This document shows, piece after piece, positions 1 to 7,670 of a stretch of DNA of 18,264 nucleotides. The stretch's first letter is position 1; each line of letters starts with the position of its first letter. Under the pieces are notes generated by a model. It searched no databases. It was not told the DNA's origin and saw nothing but the letters and a program-made list of their open reading frames with translations. A program made the position numbers and the translations under genes. This stretch comes from Oscillospiraceae bacterium (GTDB lineage: Bacteria; Bacillota_A; Clostridia; Oscillospirales; Oscillospiraceae). The stretch spans positions 1-18,264 of the forward strand of contig JAFQDR010000146.1 of the NCBI GenBank assembly GCA_017415945.1. The letters run 5' to 3'.

Positions 1-2
1 CC

Positions 3-563
3 CATGCCATCGGCTATGCTAACCGCAGCGGTATTCCGTTTGCCAGACCATTCATCAAGTACACGCCCACCTGGTCAAGAAGCTTTATGCCGACGAACCA
101 GAAGATGCGTTCCCACATTGCTAAAATGAAAATGATTCCGGTACACGAACTGATCGAAGGAAAGCGCCTCTTGTTTGTGGATGACAGTATTGTCCGTGGT
201 ACACAGATGCGTGAGACGGTCGAATTTCTTTACGAACATGGTGCGAAGGAAGTACATATGAGATCCGCATGTCCTCCGATTCTGTTCGGCTGCAAATATC
301 TGAATTTCTCCCGCAGTACATCCGAGCTTGAACTGATTGCTCGTCAGGTCATCGACCGCAATGAAGGCGCAGAGGGCATGAAGTACCTCAAGGAATACTG
401 TGATACGAAAACCGAGCGCGGCCGTCACCTGCGCGATGAAATCTGCCGTCAATTGAAGCTCACTTCGCTTGAGTTCCAGACACTCGAGGGCACAATGAAG
501 GCAATTGGCCTGCCGGCAGAGAATCTTTGCTCCTACTGCTGGACAGGTAAGGGAATTGACTAA
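3..563 (+). CDS. purF: Amidophosphoribosyltransferase (PurF), C-terminal part; 5' end outside window
   Basis: PurF makes 5-phosphoribosylamine from PRPP and glutamine, the first committed step of purine synthesis in the cytoplasm. The reading frame is open from base 3, so about 186 C-terminal residues are visible and the N-terminal glutaminase domain lies upstream. The phosphoribosyltransferase PRPP loop VDDSIVRGT is at fragment residues 59-67. Candidate ligands of the Fe-S cluster known from Bacillus PurF are Cys97 (PPILFGC, aligned with PPIxxPC) and the terminal CSYC pair, Cys176 and Cys179, followed by WTGKG. The stretch [13 protein letters not shown] replaces the usual GRTFIQPSQ-like segment, and about 25 extra residues precede the final LEGTMKAIG segment, so this is a divergent PurF type. 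An internal ATG at base 87 is not the start, because homology continues upstream of it. purM follows after 31 bases. Confidence 0.93.
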   Translation, partial: HAIGYANRSGIPFARPFIKYTPTWSRSFMPTNQKMRSHIAKMKMIPVHELIEGKRLLFVDDSIVRGTQMRETVEFLYEHGAKEVHMRSACPPILFGCKYLNFSRSTSELELIARQVIDRNEGAEGMKYLKEYCDTKTERGRHLRDEICRQLKLTSLEFQTLEGTMKAIGLPAENLCSYCWTGKGID

Positions 564-594
564 AATAAATAAACGATCTCAGGAGGTTTTTATT

Positions 595-1629
595 ATGAAG
601 AGTTTTTCTGAAAGCTACAAGGAGGCCGGCGTTGACGTAACAGCCGGTTACGAAGCTGTCAAGCTGATGCGCGAGCACATCAAGAAGACCAACACACCCG
701 GTGTTCTGTCCGGTATCGGCGGTTTCGGCGGTCTGTTTGAACCGGATCTGGGCGGCATGGAAAAGCCTGTATTCGTTTCCGGTACTGATGGTGTCGGCAC
801 AAAGCTGAAGCTCGCATTTCTCATGGACAAGCACGATACAGTCGGCATCGACTGCGTTGCAATGTGCGTAAATGACATTATCTGCTGCGGTGCCAAGCCC
901 CTGTTCTTCCTCGACTATATTGCTGTCGGCAAGAACTATCCCGAAAAGATTGCAACTATCGTATCCGGTATTGCAGAAGGCTGTGTACAGTCCGGCTGTG
1001 CACTGATCGGTGGTGAAACCGCTGAAATGCCCGGCTTCTATCCGATCGATGAATACGATCTCGCCGGTTTCTCTGTTGGTGTGGTTGATAAGAAGAATAT
1101 CGTTAATCCCGACTCTCAGAAGGCCGGTGACGTACTGATCGCCCTGAAGTCCAGCGGTGTACACTCCAACGGATTCTCTCTGGTGCGTAAGGTATTTGAC
1201 GTAAATCAGGCAAATCTTGCCACATACTTTGATGAACTGGGCATGACTCTCGGCGAATGCCTCCTGACACCCACCAAGATCTATGTGAAGTCCGTTCTCA
1301 AGCTCATGGAATCTGTTACTGTTAAGGCAGTTTCCCATATCACCGGCGGCGGCTTCTATGAAAACATTCCGAGATCCCTGCCGGCAGGTCTCTCTGCGAA
1401 GATCGAGAAGAGCAACATTCAGGTGCTCCCGATCTTTGAACTGCTGCAGAGAACCGGTCATATTCCGGAGCGTGACATGTTCAACACCTTCAATATGGGC
1501 GTTGGTATGATCGTTTCTGTTGCCAAGGAAGATGCAGACCGTGCTGTTGAGATCCTGAATGCAGCAGGTGAGGACGCTTACATCCTCGGCGAACTGGTTG
1601 AGTCTGAAGAGGGCGTAATCCTCTGCTAA
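595..1629 (+). CDS. purM: Phosphoribosylformylglycinamidine cyclo-ligase (AIR synthetase)
   Basis: PurM closes the imidazole ring, converting FGAM to AIR with ATP (step 5 of IMP synthesis). The ATG at 595 is preceded by AGGAGG at 581-586; the frame stays open to 505, but the upstream extension lies inside purF and is not protein-like. The product is 344 residues, the usual length for the family. Visible family motifs are SYKEAGVDV (7-15), the nucleotide and substrate loop GTDGVGTK (63-70), [21 protein letters not shown], and [13 protein letters not shown] in the C-terminal half. It sits 31 bases after purF, in one transcription unit with purN. The downstream gap of 107 bases contains a possible hairpin. 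Confidence 0.97.
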   Translation: MKSFSESYKEAGVDVTAGYEAVKLMREHIKKTNTPGVLSGIGGFGGLFEPDLGGMEKPVFVSGTDGVGTKLKLAFLMDKHDTVGIDCVAMCVNDIICCGAKPLFFLDYIAVGKNYPEKIATIVSGIAEGCVQSGCALIGGETAEMPGFYPIDEYDLAGFSVGVVDKKNIVNPDSQKAGDVLIALKSSGVHSNGFSLVRKVFDVNQANLATYFDELGMTLGECLLTPTKIYVKSVLKLMESVTVKAVSHITGGGFYENIPRSLPAGLSAKIEKSNIQVLPIFELLQRTGHIPERDMFNTFNMGVGMIVSVAKEDADRAVEILNAAGEDAYILGELVESEEGVILC

Positions 1630-1642
1630 AACATATCGTTTC

Positions 1643-1679
1643 CGTGTATCCTGTCTGCCTCTGGCGGATGGGACGCACG
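1643..1679 (+). other. Possible mRNA stem-loop in the purM-purN gap
   Basis: Bases 1649-1659 can pair with 1663-1673 around a three-base loop; several pairs are G-U wobbles. Bases 1643-1646 (CGTG) can then pair with 1676-1679 (CACG) to extend the stem across a small internal loop. No T-run follows, so it does not look like an intrinsic terminator. It could stabilise or mark a processing point in the purine message, or be chance. Confidence 0.3.
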
Positions 1680-1736
1680 TGTTTCCGAACACTTTATCAA
1701 AATGCGTGACCGATCAAACAGAGGAGTACGAAAAGT

Positions 1737-2372
1737 ATGAAGAATATTGTTGTTCTGGTCTCCGGCGGCGGCACCAATCTGCAGGCACTGATCGATGCAC
1801 AGGAACGCGGCGATATCAAAAACGGCCGCATCAGCTGTGTCATTGCATCCCGCCCCGATGCCTATGCGCTGACAAGAGCCAGAAACCATGACATTCCCAC
1901 CCGCGTGGTGCCTAGAAAGGACTACAAGGATAATGCATCCTACAGCGAGGCCCTGCACGAGGCACTCTATCAGGAATATGCCGATCTGATCGTTCTTGCC
2001 GGATTCATGACAATCCTCGACAAGAGTATCATTCAGGCATATCGCAATCGAATCATCAATGTGCATCCGTCCCTGATTCCTTCTTTCTGCGGAGATGGCT
2101 TCTATGGACTGCATGTACATGAAAAAGCATTGGAAAAGGGCGTTAAGCTCACCGGTGCAACCGTTCATTTCGTGAACGAAGTCTGTGACGGCGGCCCCAT
2201 CATCCTCCAGAAAGCAGTGGAGGTACAGAATGAGGATACACCCGAAACCCTCCAGAAGCGTGTCATGGAACAGGCCGAATGGAAAATTCTTCCGCAGGCC
2301 GTAAGTCTTTTCTGCGAGGACAGACTGACTGTGATTGACCAGAAAGCATATATCGATTATAAGGGCGAATAA
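1737..2372 (+). CDS. purN: Phosphoribosylglycinamide formyltransferase (GAR transformylase)
   Basis: PurN transfers a formyl group from 10-formyl-tetrahydrofolate to GAR (step 3). The ATG at 1737 follows a GAGGAG ribosome site at 1721-1726. The 211-residue product starts with the phosphate-binding segment VSGGGTNLQALID (8-20). It carries the catalytic triad expected from the E. coli enzyme: Asn108 and His110 in INVHPSLIPSF, and Asp151 in CDGGPI. LVLAGFMTIL-type sequence at 85-94 fits the central strand. Length is normal for the family. No PurT-type enzyme is seen in the window. purO starts 79 bases downstream. Confidence 0.96.
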   Translation: MKNIVVLVSGGGTNLQALIDAQERGDIKNGRISCVIASRPDAYALTRARNHDIPTRVVPRKDYKDNASYSEALHEALYQEYADLIVLAGFMTILDKSIIQAYRNRIINVHPSLIPSFCGDGFYGLHVHEKALEKGVKLTGATVHFVNEVCDGGPIILQKAVEVQNEDTPETLQKRVMEQAEWKILPQAVSLFCEDRLTVIDQKAYIDYKGE

Positions 2373-2451
2373 GGCTGCAAAACTTTCCGGATTCCGTCGA
2401 CAAGGAAGGGGAAGTGCAGTGACGCCACTCAACATAAAAGGAGAACCTGAT

Positions 2452-3168
2452 ATGAAAACACTGGATATTTATGAAGAACTGAAAAGCAATTCCTACCCCG
2501 GCAGAGGTATTGTCATCGGCAAGTCCGAGGATGGCAAGTCCGCTGTTACGGCGTATTTCATCATGGGCAGAAGCGTGAATTCCCGTAACCGTGTATTCAC
2601 CGAAACTGCTGACGGCATCAGAACCGAAGCGGCTGATCCGTCCAAGCTGACCGACCCCCACCTCATCATCTATGCACCGGTCAGAGTGCTGGGCAACAAG
2701 ACCATCGTCACCAACGGCGACCAGACCGATACCATCTATGAACTGATGGACAAGCAGCAGACCTTTGAACAGTCCCTGCGCACCCGTGAATACGAGGACG
2801 ATGCACCCAACTACACACCTCGTATTTCCGGTATCATGCATGTTGAAAACGGCACATACAACTATGCAATGTCCATTCTGAAGTCCGCAGACGGCAACCC
2901 CGACTGCTGTGAGAGATTCACCTATTCCTACACAAACCCGATCAGCGGTTTCGGTCATTTCATTCATACCTACATGGGTGACGGCAATCCGCTGCCGAGC
3001 TTCGAGGGTGAGCCGAAGAAGGTGACCATCCCGAACAATATGGATGAATTCGCTGCAAACCTCTGGGATGCACTGAACGAGGACAATAAGGTTTCCCTGT
3101 TCGTACGCTACATCGACATTGAGACAGGCAAGGCAACTTCCAAGATCATCAACAAGTATACAAAATGA
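2452..3168 (+). CDS. purO: IMP cyclohydrolase, archaeal-type PurO family
   Basis: This 238-residue protein matches the PurO family, the NTN-hydrolase-fold IMP cyclohydrolase first described in methanogens, which closes FAICAR to IMP (last step). Family-like segments are YPGRGIVIGKSEDG (15-28), GRSVNSRNRVF (39-49), KTIVTNGDQTDTI (83-95) and YEDDAPNYTPRISG (114-127). These correspond to YLGRILAVG, SSRSFPNR, AVVSNGSHTDTI and NTPRIA in the Methanothermobacter enzyme as I recall it. The start is the ATG at 2452, behind AAAGGAG at 2437-2443; the frame is open upstream but that part is not conserved-looking. It replaces the N-terminal cyclohydrolase domain missing from the purH gene in this operon. 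Its stop overlaps the next start as ATGA. Confidence 0.9.
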   Translation: MKTLDIYEELKSNSYPGRGIVIGKSEDGKSAVTAYFIMGRSVNSRNRVFTETADGIRTEAADPSKLTDPHLIIYAPVRVLGNKTIVTNGDQTDTIYELMDKQQTFEQSLRTREYEDDAPNYTPRISGIMHVENGTYNYAMSILKSADGNPDCCERFTYSYTNPISGFGHFIHTYMGDGNPLPSFEGEPKKVTIPNNMDEFAANLWDALNEDNKVSLFVRYIDIETGKATSKIINKYTK

Positions 3169-3641
3169 TCGTATCCTTTGATCTGGACGATACCCTGTTC
3201 ATCAATCCGCAGACCTGTGAAGCGGAGAGACGCCTTTCGTTCCCTCTGCATCTTCTCTTTCACGACCGTCTGCGGAAAGGGACAATCGCGCTCTTTCGCA
3301 GGCTGAAAGCGCAGGGGATTTCCGTTTGGATCTATACGACATCCTACCGCAGCCCCCGCTATATCCGGCATCTGTTCCGATGTTATGGCATTGTGCCGGA
3401 CAATATTGTCAACGGTGCACGTCATGAGAAAGAAGTGCAGGGAAGCAGGGCGGAGGCGATGCCGTCCAAATATCCGTCAAAATACCGCATTGCACTGCAT
3501 GTGGATGATGATCCATCCGTGCAGAAAAACGGCGATGTCTATGGATTTTCCGTCTGTCTGATCCGTCCGGAGGATGATCTGGAAACGGTGGTGATGGAGG
3601 CGGTGGAACAGATTTGTAAGCGAGGTGAAACGCATGTCTGA
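3165..3641 (+). CDS. Small HAD-superfamily hydrolase-like protein
   Basis: This 158-residue protein has the HAD-fold signature. Motif I is FDLDDTLF, with the nucleophile and acid pair Asp6 and Asp8. Motif II is in WIYTTSYRS (around Thr58-Ser60). A lysine (102 or 106) could serve motif III, and the acidic motif IV is HVDDDPS (Asp114-116). All catalytic positions appear present, so phosphatase-type activity is plausible; the substrate is unknown. There is no large cap domain at this length. The ATG at 3165 overlaps the purO stop (ATGA) and has no clear ribosome site of its own, so translation is probably coupled to purO. The end overlaps the next gene by 8 bases. Whether it works in purine metabolism, such as nucleotide dephosphorylation, or with the SUKH gene cannot be told from sequence. 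Confidence 0.75.
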   Translation: MIVSFDLDDTLFINPQTCEAERRLSFPLHLLFHDRLRKGTIALFRRLKAQGISVWIYTTSYRSPRYIRHLFRCYGIVPDNIVNGARHEKEVQGSRAEAMPSKYPSKYRIALHVDDDPSVQKNGDVYGFSVCLIRPEDDLETVVMEAVEQICKRGETHV

Positions 3642-4521
3642 CATCACAGAGACATTAGCTGAAATTTGCAGTCTCGCTGAACAGCTGCAGGAACAGGATC
3701 TCTGGTGGCATTTCCGGAAATCTCCGCCAGCTGCATTGAAAGAAGTCCGTGATTGCGAATATCGGTTACAGATGAAGCTGCCAAAGGAACTGAAAGAATG
3801 TCTGCAAATGTCCAATGGCATTGAAATCTGTTTTGATTATCCGCATTCCGTCCTCAGCCTTTACAGTCTGGAAGCCATCTGCCGGATGGCAGACGATCCA
3901 AAAAAGGAACGTATCTACTTTGGTCACGCTGGCTATGAGATGTATTTTCACCGCACCACCGGAAAGATTCTGATTGAGCATGAGCGGTATCAATACGATG
4001 AAACCGAGGATTTTCATACGGACGTTCTGCAAACAGTGTTATTGAAAATGCAGAACGCACTCATGCAGATAATGCGGCGTGATGCTCTCCTTGCGTGCCA
4101 GCAGCATAATCCCTACCGCAAATACTATGATCAGCTGCTTTCCATATACCAGCAGGATCAGAGCGTTGTGACCTTTTGTCCCCCAGCAACGGAACATGAA
4201 ATTGTTGAGTGGGAAAAGAAAAACAACGCTGTACTCCCGCAGGCGTACAAAGACTGGCTGATGCTGTCAAATGGCAGTCAATTTGGTCATAAACATCTTC
4301 TTAGTTTGGAACAAATCGAGACCTATCGTTCCAGCCCCGTTTATAGGGATGGCGTTGAATATCTGACATTGGTACTGCTAACCGGATGTTTTGATCATCT
4401 CATGTGTAATTCTCAAACTGGTGAGATGTGCATTCTGACCGAGGATTTTGAGTGGGAAGAATTATGGTCATTTGATGGAGAAGTTTTTGAAGAGGAAATT
4501 GAGTATATTCTCAATCCATAA
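3634..4521 (+). CDS. Tandem SMI1/KNR4 (SUKH) domain protein
   Basis: This 295-residue protein carries two copies of a SUKH-type motif: LPKELKECLQMSNG at 49-62 and LPQAYKDWLMLSNG at 201-214. Each is preceded by a PP..hydrophobic-acidic helix (PPAALKEVRDCE at 31-42 and PPATEHEIVEWE at 183-194). The two halves look like an internal duplication. SUKH proteins often act as immunity proteins against polymorphic toxins in bacteria, but many are orphan genes. I chose ATG 3634, 6 bases after GAGGTG at 3622-3627; a GTG at 3625 in the same frame is less likely because it overlaps that site. The gene overlaps the HAD gene by 8 bases. It appears more AT-rich than the purine genes around it, which suggests later acquisition. 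No toxin gene is adjacent. Confidence 0.72.
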   Translation: MSDITETLAEICSLAEQLQEQDLWWHFRKSPPAALKEVRDCEYRLQMKLPKELKECLQMSNGIEICFDYPHSVLSLYSLEAICRMADDPKKERIYFGHAGYEMYFHRTTGKILIEHERYQYDETEDFHTDVLQTVLLKMQNALMQIMRRDALLACQQHNPYRKYYDQLLSIYQQDQSVVTFCPPATEHEIVEWEKKNNAVLPQAYKDWLMLSNGSQFGHKHLLSLEQIETYRSSPVYRDGVEYLTLVLLTGCFDHLMCNSQTGEMCILTEDFEWEELWSFDGEVFEEEIEYILNP

Positions 4522-4559
4522 AGGAATCAAAAGAATAATTTATTTAGGAGGACAAATTC

Positions 4560-5741
4560 ATGTCAAACGAAATGCTTTTAAAATACGGCTGCAACCCGAA
4601 TCAGAAGCCGTCCAGAGTGTACATGGCTGACGGCACAGAGCTGCCGATCGAGGTTCTCTGCGGCAAACCCGGTTACATCAACCTGCTCGATGCCCTCAAC
4701 GGCTGGCAGCTGGTCAAGGAACTCAAGGCTGCAACCGGTATGTGTGCAGCAACATCCTTCAAGCATGTATCTCCCGCAGGCGCAGCCATCGGCAGACCGC
4801 TGTCCGATGATCTGAAGAAGATCTACTGGGTGGATGATCTGGGTGAACTTTCTCCGCTGGCAAGTGCCTATGCAAGAGCAAGAGGTGCGGACAGAATGTC
4901 CTCCTACGGTGATTTCATCGCACTCTCCGACAAGGTTGACGTTTGCACCGCAAAGATGATCCAGCGTGAAGTGTCCGATGGTGTCATTGCTCCCGATTAT
5001 GACGAGGAGGCTCTGGAGATCCTCAAGTCCAAGAGAAAGGGCACATACTGCATCCTGAAGATCGACGAAAACTACAAGCCCGCACCGATCGAAACCAAGC
5101 AGGTTTACGGCGTGACCTTTGAGCAGGGCAGAAACGAACTCGACATCAACAAGGAGCTGCTCTCCAATATTGTAACAGAGAACAAGGAAATTCCGGCTGA
5201 CAAGATGGATGACCTCCTGATCTCCCTGATCACGCTGAAATACACACAGTCCAACTCTGTTTGCTACGTCAAGGATGGCCAGGCAATCGGTATCGGTGCA
5301 GGTCAGCAGTCCAGAATTCACTGCACACGCCTTGCTGGTCAGAAGGCAGACAACTGGTGGCTGCGTCAGTCTCCGCAGGTAATGGGTCTCCAGTTTGTGG
5401 ATGACATTCGCCGTGCAGACCGTGACAATGCAATTGACGTATATATCGGCGACGAGTACGAGGATGTACTGCGTGAGGGCGAATGGCAGAGAATCTTCAA
5501 GGTAAAGCCGGAAGTATTCACCGCAGAAGAAAAGAAGGCATGGCTTGCAAAGAATACGGACGTATGCCTCGGTTCTGATGCATTCTTCCCGTTCGGCGAC
5601 AACATCGAGCGTGCAAAGAAGTCCGGCGTTGCGTACATCGCAGAACCCGGCGGTTCTATCCGTGATGATAATGTCATTGAGACCTGCAACAAGTACGGCA
5701 TTGCAATGGCATTCACAGGTATCCGTCTGTTCCATCACTGA
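4560..5741 (+). CDS. purH: AICAR formyltransferase, stand-alone (transformylase-only PurH)
   Basis: The protein formylates AICAR to FAICAR using 10-formyl-tetrahydrofolate (step 9). It is 393 residues and matches only the C-terminal transformylase domain of bifunctional PurH; the roughly 200-residue N-terminal MGS-like cyclohydrolase domain is absent. The catalytic Lys-His pair is Lys68-His69 in TSFKHVSPAGAA, and further hallmarks are SNSVCYVKDGQAIGIGAGQQ-type sequence around residues 230-250 and SDAFFPFGDNIE near 340. The start is firm: ATG 4560 is the first in the domain and has AGGAGGA at 4546-4552. PurO in the same operon supplies the missing cyclohydrolase activity. HAD and SUKH genes separate the two halves of this function. 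Confidence 0.95.
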   Translation: MSNEMLLKYGCNPNQKPSRVYMADGTELPIEVLCGKPGYINLLDALNGWQLVKELKAATGMCAATSFKHVSPAGAAIGRPLSDDLKKIYWVDDLGELSPLASAYARARGADRMSSYGDFIALSDKVDVCTAKMIQREVSDGVIAPDYDEEALEILKSKRKGTYCILKIDENYKPAPIETKQVYGVTFEQGRNELDINKELLSNIVTENKEIPADKMDDLLISLITLKYTQSNSVCYVKDGQAIGIGAGQQSRIHCTRLAGQKADNWWLRQSPQVMGLQFVDDIRRADRDNAIDVYIGDEYEDVLREGEWQRIFKVKPEVFTAEEKKAWLAKNTDVCLGSDAFFPFGDNIERAKKSGVAYIAEPGGSIRDDNVIETCNKYGIAMAFTGIRLFHH

Positions 5742-5775
5742 TTTAAATCGAAAATAATCGAAAGAGGTGAATCCT

Positions 5776-6039
5776 GTGTATCAGAAAACCGATATCGTGC
5801 TGGCACATCAGAACTGCCGCAATAACCGCACTCAGCTTTACAGAAGCAAAATGTGCGGCTGTTTCCAGTGCGGCGAGATCTTCAAGCCCTCAGTTTTACA
5901 GGAAGAGGACTGGACGGACGGTGGTGAGACCGCACTGTGTCCGCATTGCGGCATGGACAGTGTGATCGGCGATGCCGCAGGATTCCCCATTTCAGATGAA
6001 TTTCTGGATGAGATGAAAGCACATCGCTTCAGTCTGTAA
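5776..6039 (+). CDS. Small zinc-ribbon protein of unknown function
   Basis: This 87-residue protein is probably cytoplasmic, with no membrane helix. It contains two CxxC knuckles, CFQC (Cys29, Cys32) and CPHC (Cys55, Cys58), which together form a likely zinc ribbon, plus Cys14 and Cys27. The segment DGGETALCPHCGMDSVIGDAAG resembles small proteins common in Clostridia that I recall being annotated only as cytoplasmic or hypothetical. The best start is GTG at 5776, eight bases after AAAGAGG at 5761-5767; an in-frame GTG at 5767 lies within that ribosome site. It sits 34 bases after purH and 10 bases before the next small gene. A nucleic-acid or metal-related role is possible but not shown. Confidence 0.72.
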   Translation: MYQKTDIVLAHQNCRNNRTQLYRSKMCGCFQCGEIFKPSVLQEEDWTDGGETALCPHCGMDSVIGDAAGFPISDEFLDEMKAHRFSL

Positions 6040-6049
6040 GGTGAATCCT

Positions 6050-6364
6050 ATGCAAAAACAAAAATGGCTCCGGAAAATTCCGATTTGTATTTTAGTTCTG
6101 GGTCTTGCATTCCCTCTGTTATGCGGTGCCTTGACGCTGATTGATTATCACCGCTTCAAGAATGCGGATGGCATCATCAAACCCATCATTACGATAGCGG
6201 ACTGCGAATGCAAATGCGGCATGGACAGGCAGATTGACGGGCTGGTGTATTCTTTCACCTACAGCCGTAGTTCCGAGGCGGATTGTTGGGAGGAAAGCGT
6301 GACATCCGGTTCATTCCATTTTCCGTTGGATACAGAAGTTCTGATTCACAAAGAATATCAATAA
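6050..6364 (+). CDS. Small membrane-anchored or exported protein, unknown function
   Basis: The 104-residue product has a basic start (MQKQKWLRK) and one hydrophobic segment at about 10-31, which could be an anchor or an uncleaved signal. The remaining 70 residues would then be outside, with four cysteines (DCECKC and ADCWEE) that could form disulfides or bind metal. I do not recognise a family. ATG 6050 is preceded by AAGGTG at 6038-6043, 6 bases away; an in-frame GTG at 6041 lies within that site. The leader AGGTGAATCCTATG is almost identical to that of the preceding zinc-ribbon gene. It lies 16 bases before purD, so it should be co-transcribed with the purine genes. Confidence 0.6.
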   Translation: MQKQKWLRKIPICILVLGLAFPLLCGALTLIDYHRFKNADGIIKPIITIADCECKCGMDRQIDGLVYSFTYSRSSEADCWEESVTSGSFHFPLDTEVLIHKEYQ

Positions 6365-6380
6365 GGAGGACATATCCCCC

Positions 6381-7658
6381 ATGAAAATCTTAGTAGTTGG
6401 CGGCGGCGGAAGAGAGCATGCGATCATCATGAAGCTTGCAGAAAGCCCCCGCACCACCGAAATTTACTGCGCACCCGGCAACGGCGGTATTTCCCGTTAT
6501 GCCAAGTGCTGCGATGTCAAGGCAACCGACATTGACGGTATGGTTGCACTTGCAAAGGAGATTCAGCCCGATCTCGTTGTGGTAGCCCCCGATGATCCGC
6601 TCGTACTCGGCATGGTCGATGCGATGCAGGCAGAGGGCTTCATGACCTTCGGCCCGAAGAAGAACGCCGCTATCATCGAAGGCAGCAAGATCTTCTCCAA
6701 GGATCTCATGAAGAAGTACAATATCCCCACAGGCGGCTATGAAGTTTTCACCGACAGTGCGTCTGCCATCGCCTATATCAAGGCACAGAACACCTATCCG
6801 ACCGTCATCAAGGCGGATGGTCTGGCACTCGGCAAGGGCGTTATCCTTGCACAGAATGAGCAGGAGGCTGTGGATGCCGTTGTTTCCATGATTGACGAAA
6901 AGCAGTTCGGCGACAGCAGCACACGCATTGTTGTCGAAGAATTCCTCACAGGTCCGGAGGTTTCCGTGCTGTCCTTTACAGACGGCAAGACCGTTGTGCC
7001 TATGATCTCTTCTATGGATCACAAGCGTGCGCTCGATGGTGACGAGGGTCTGAACACCGGCGGTATGGGTACGGTTGCCCCGAATCCTTATTACACAAAG
7101 GAAGTTGCTGATATCTGCATGGAAACCATCTTCAAGCCCACCATTGCAGCAATGTCAGCTGAGGGCAGAGCATTCACCGGATGCCTCTACTTCGGTCTGA
7201 TGCTGACCCCCAATGGCCCGAAGGTGATCGAATACAACTGCCGTTTCGGCGATCCTGAAACACAGGTTGTTCTGCCCCTGCTGGATACCGATCTTGTGGA
7301 TATTATGGAGGCAACCTACAAGGGCAATCTCTCCGATCTTGATATTGTCTGGAAGCAGGAAAGCGCAGCATGCGTAGTTATGGCAAGCGGCGGCTATCCG
7401 GTGAAGTATGAAAGCGGCAAGGTGATCGAAGGTCTCGATGACAAGGGTCAGACAGCCGGTGCATTCGTATACCACGCAGGTACAAAGTATGTAGATGGTG
7501 AGTTCCTCACTGCCGGCGGCAGAGTGCTTGGCGTGACAGCGACTGCGGATACACTCCAGAATGCATTGACACAGGCATATAAGAGTGTGGAGCAAATCTC
7601 TTTTGATAAGGTTCATTATCGTAAGGACATCGGTCAGCGTGCCCTGCAGGCAAAGTAA
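6381..7658 (+). CDS. purD: Phosphoribosylamine-glycine ligase (GAR synthetase)
   Basis: PurD joins glycine to phosphoribosylamine with ATP (step 2). The product is 425 residues, normal for the family. It opens with VVGGGGREHAI (phosphoribosylamine-binding N domain). The ATP-grasp core shows GSKIFSKDLMKKYNIP, the ATP-binding VIKADGLALGKGV, EEFLTGPEVSVL, the substrate loop LNTGGMGT and the metal-binding YNCRFGDPETQ. The ATG at 6381 follows GGAGG at 6365-6369, with a rather long spacer of 11 bases. It is the last recognisable purine gene here. A membrane-protein gene follows after 12 bases without a visible terminator. Confidence 0.97.
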   Translation: MKILVVGGGGREHAIIMKLAESPRTTEIYCAPGNGGISRYAKCCDVKATDIDGMVALAKEIQPDLVVVAPDDPLVLGMVDAMQAEGFMTFGPKKNAAIIEGSKIFSKDLMKKYNIPTGGYEVFTDSASAIAYIKAQNTYPTVIKADGLALGKGVILAQNEQEAVDAVVSMIDEKQFGDSSTRIVVEEFLTGPEVSVLSFTDGKTVVPMISSMDHKRALDGDEGLNTGGMGTVAPNPYYTKEVADICMETIFKPTIAAMSAEGRAFTGCLYFGLMLTPNGPKVIEYNCRFGDPETQVVLPLLDTDLVDIMEATYKGNLSDLDIVWKQESAACVVMASGGYPVKYESGKVIEGLDDKGQTAGAFVYHAGTKYVDGEFLTAGGRVLGVTATADTLQNALTQAYKSVEQISFDKVHYRKDIGQRALQAK

Positions 7659-7670
7659 GAGAGGTTCACC

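Noticed and set aside
87..563. ATG at 87 as start of a short phosphoribosyltransferase gene
   Set aside because: PurF-like sequence (GYANRSGIP and onward) continues upstream in frame to the window edge, and no ribosome site precedes the ATG.
4578..5738. A 386-residue antisense frame opposite purH
   Set aside because: The same kind of codon-bias shadow; the cysteine- and leucine-rich composition is unlike a real protein, and the sense gene is clear.
7566..7600. TTGACA near the end of purD as a promoter for the membrane-protein gene
   Set aside because: No acceptable -10 box lies 16-18 bases downstream; the TATAAG after it is too close.
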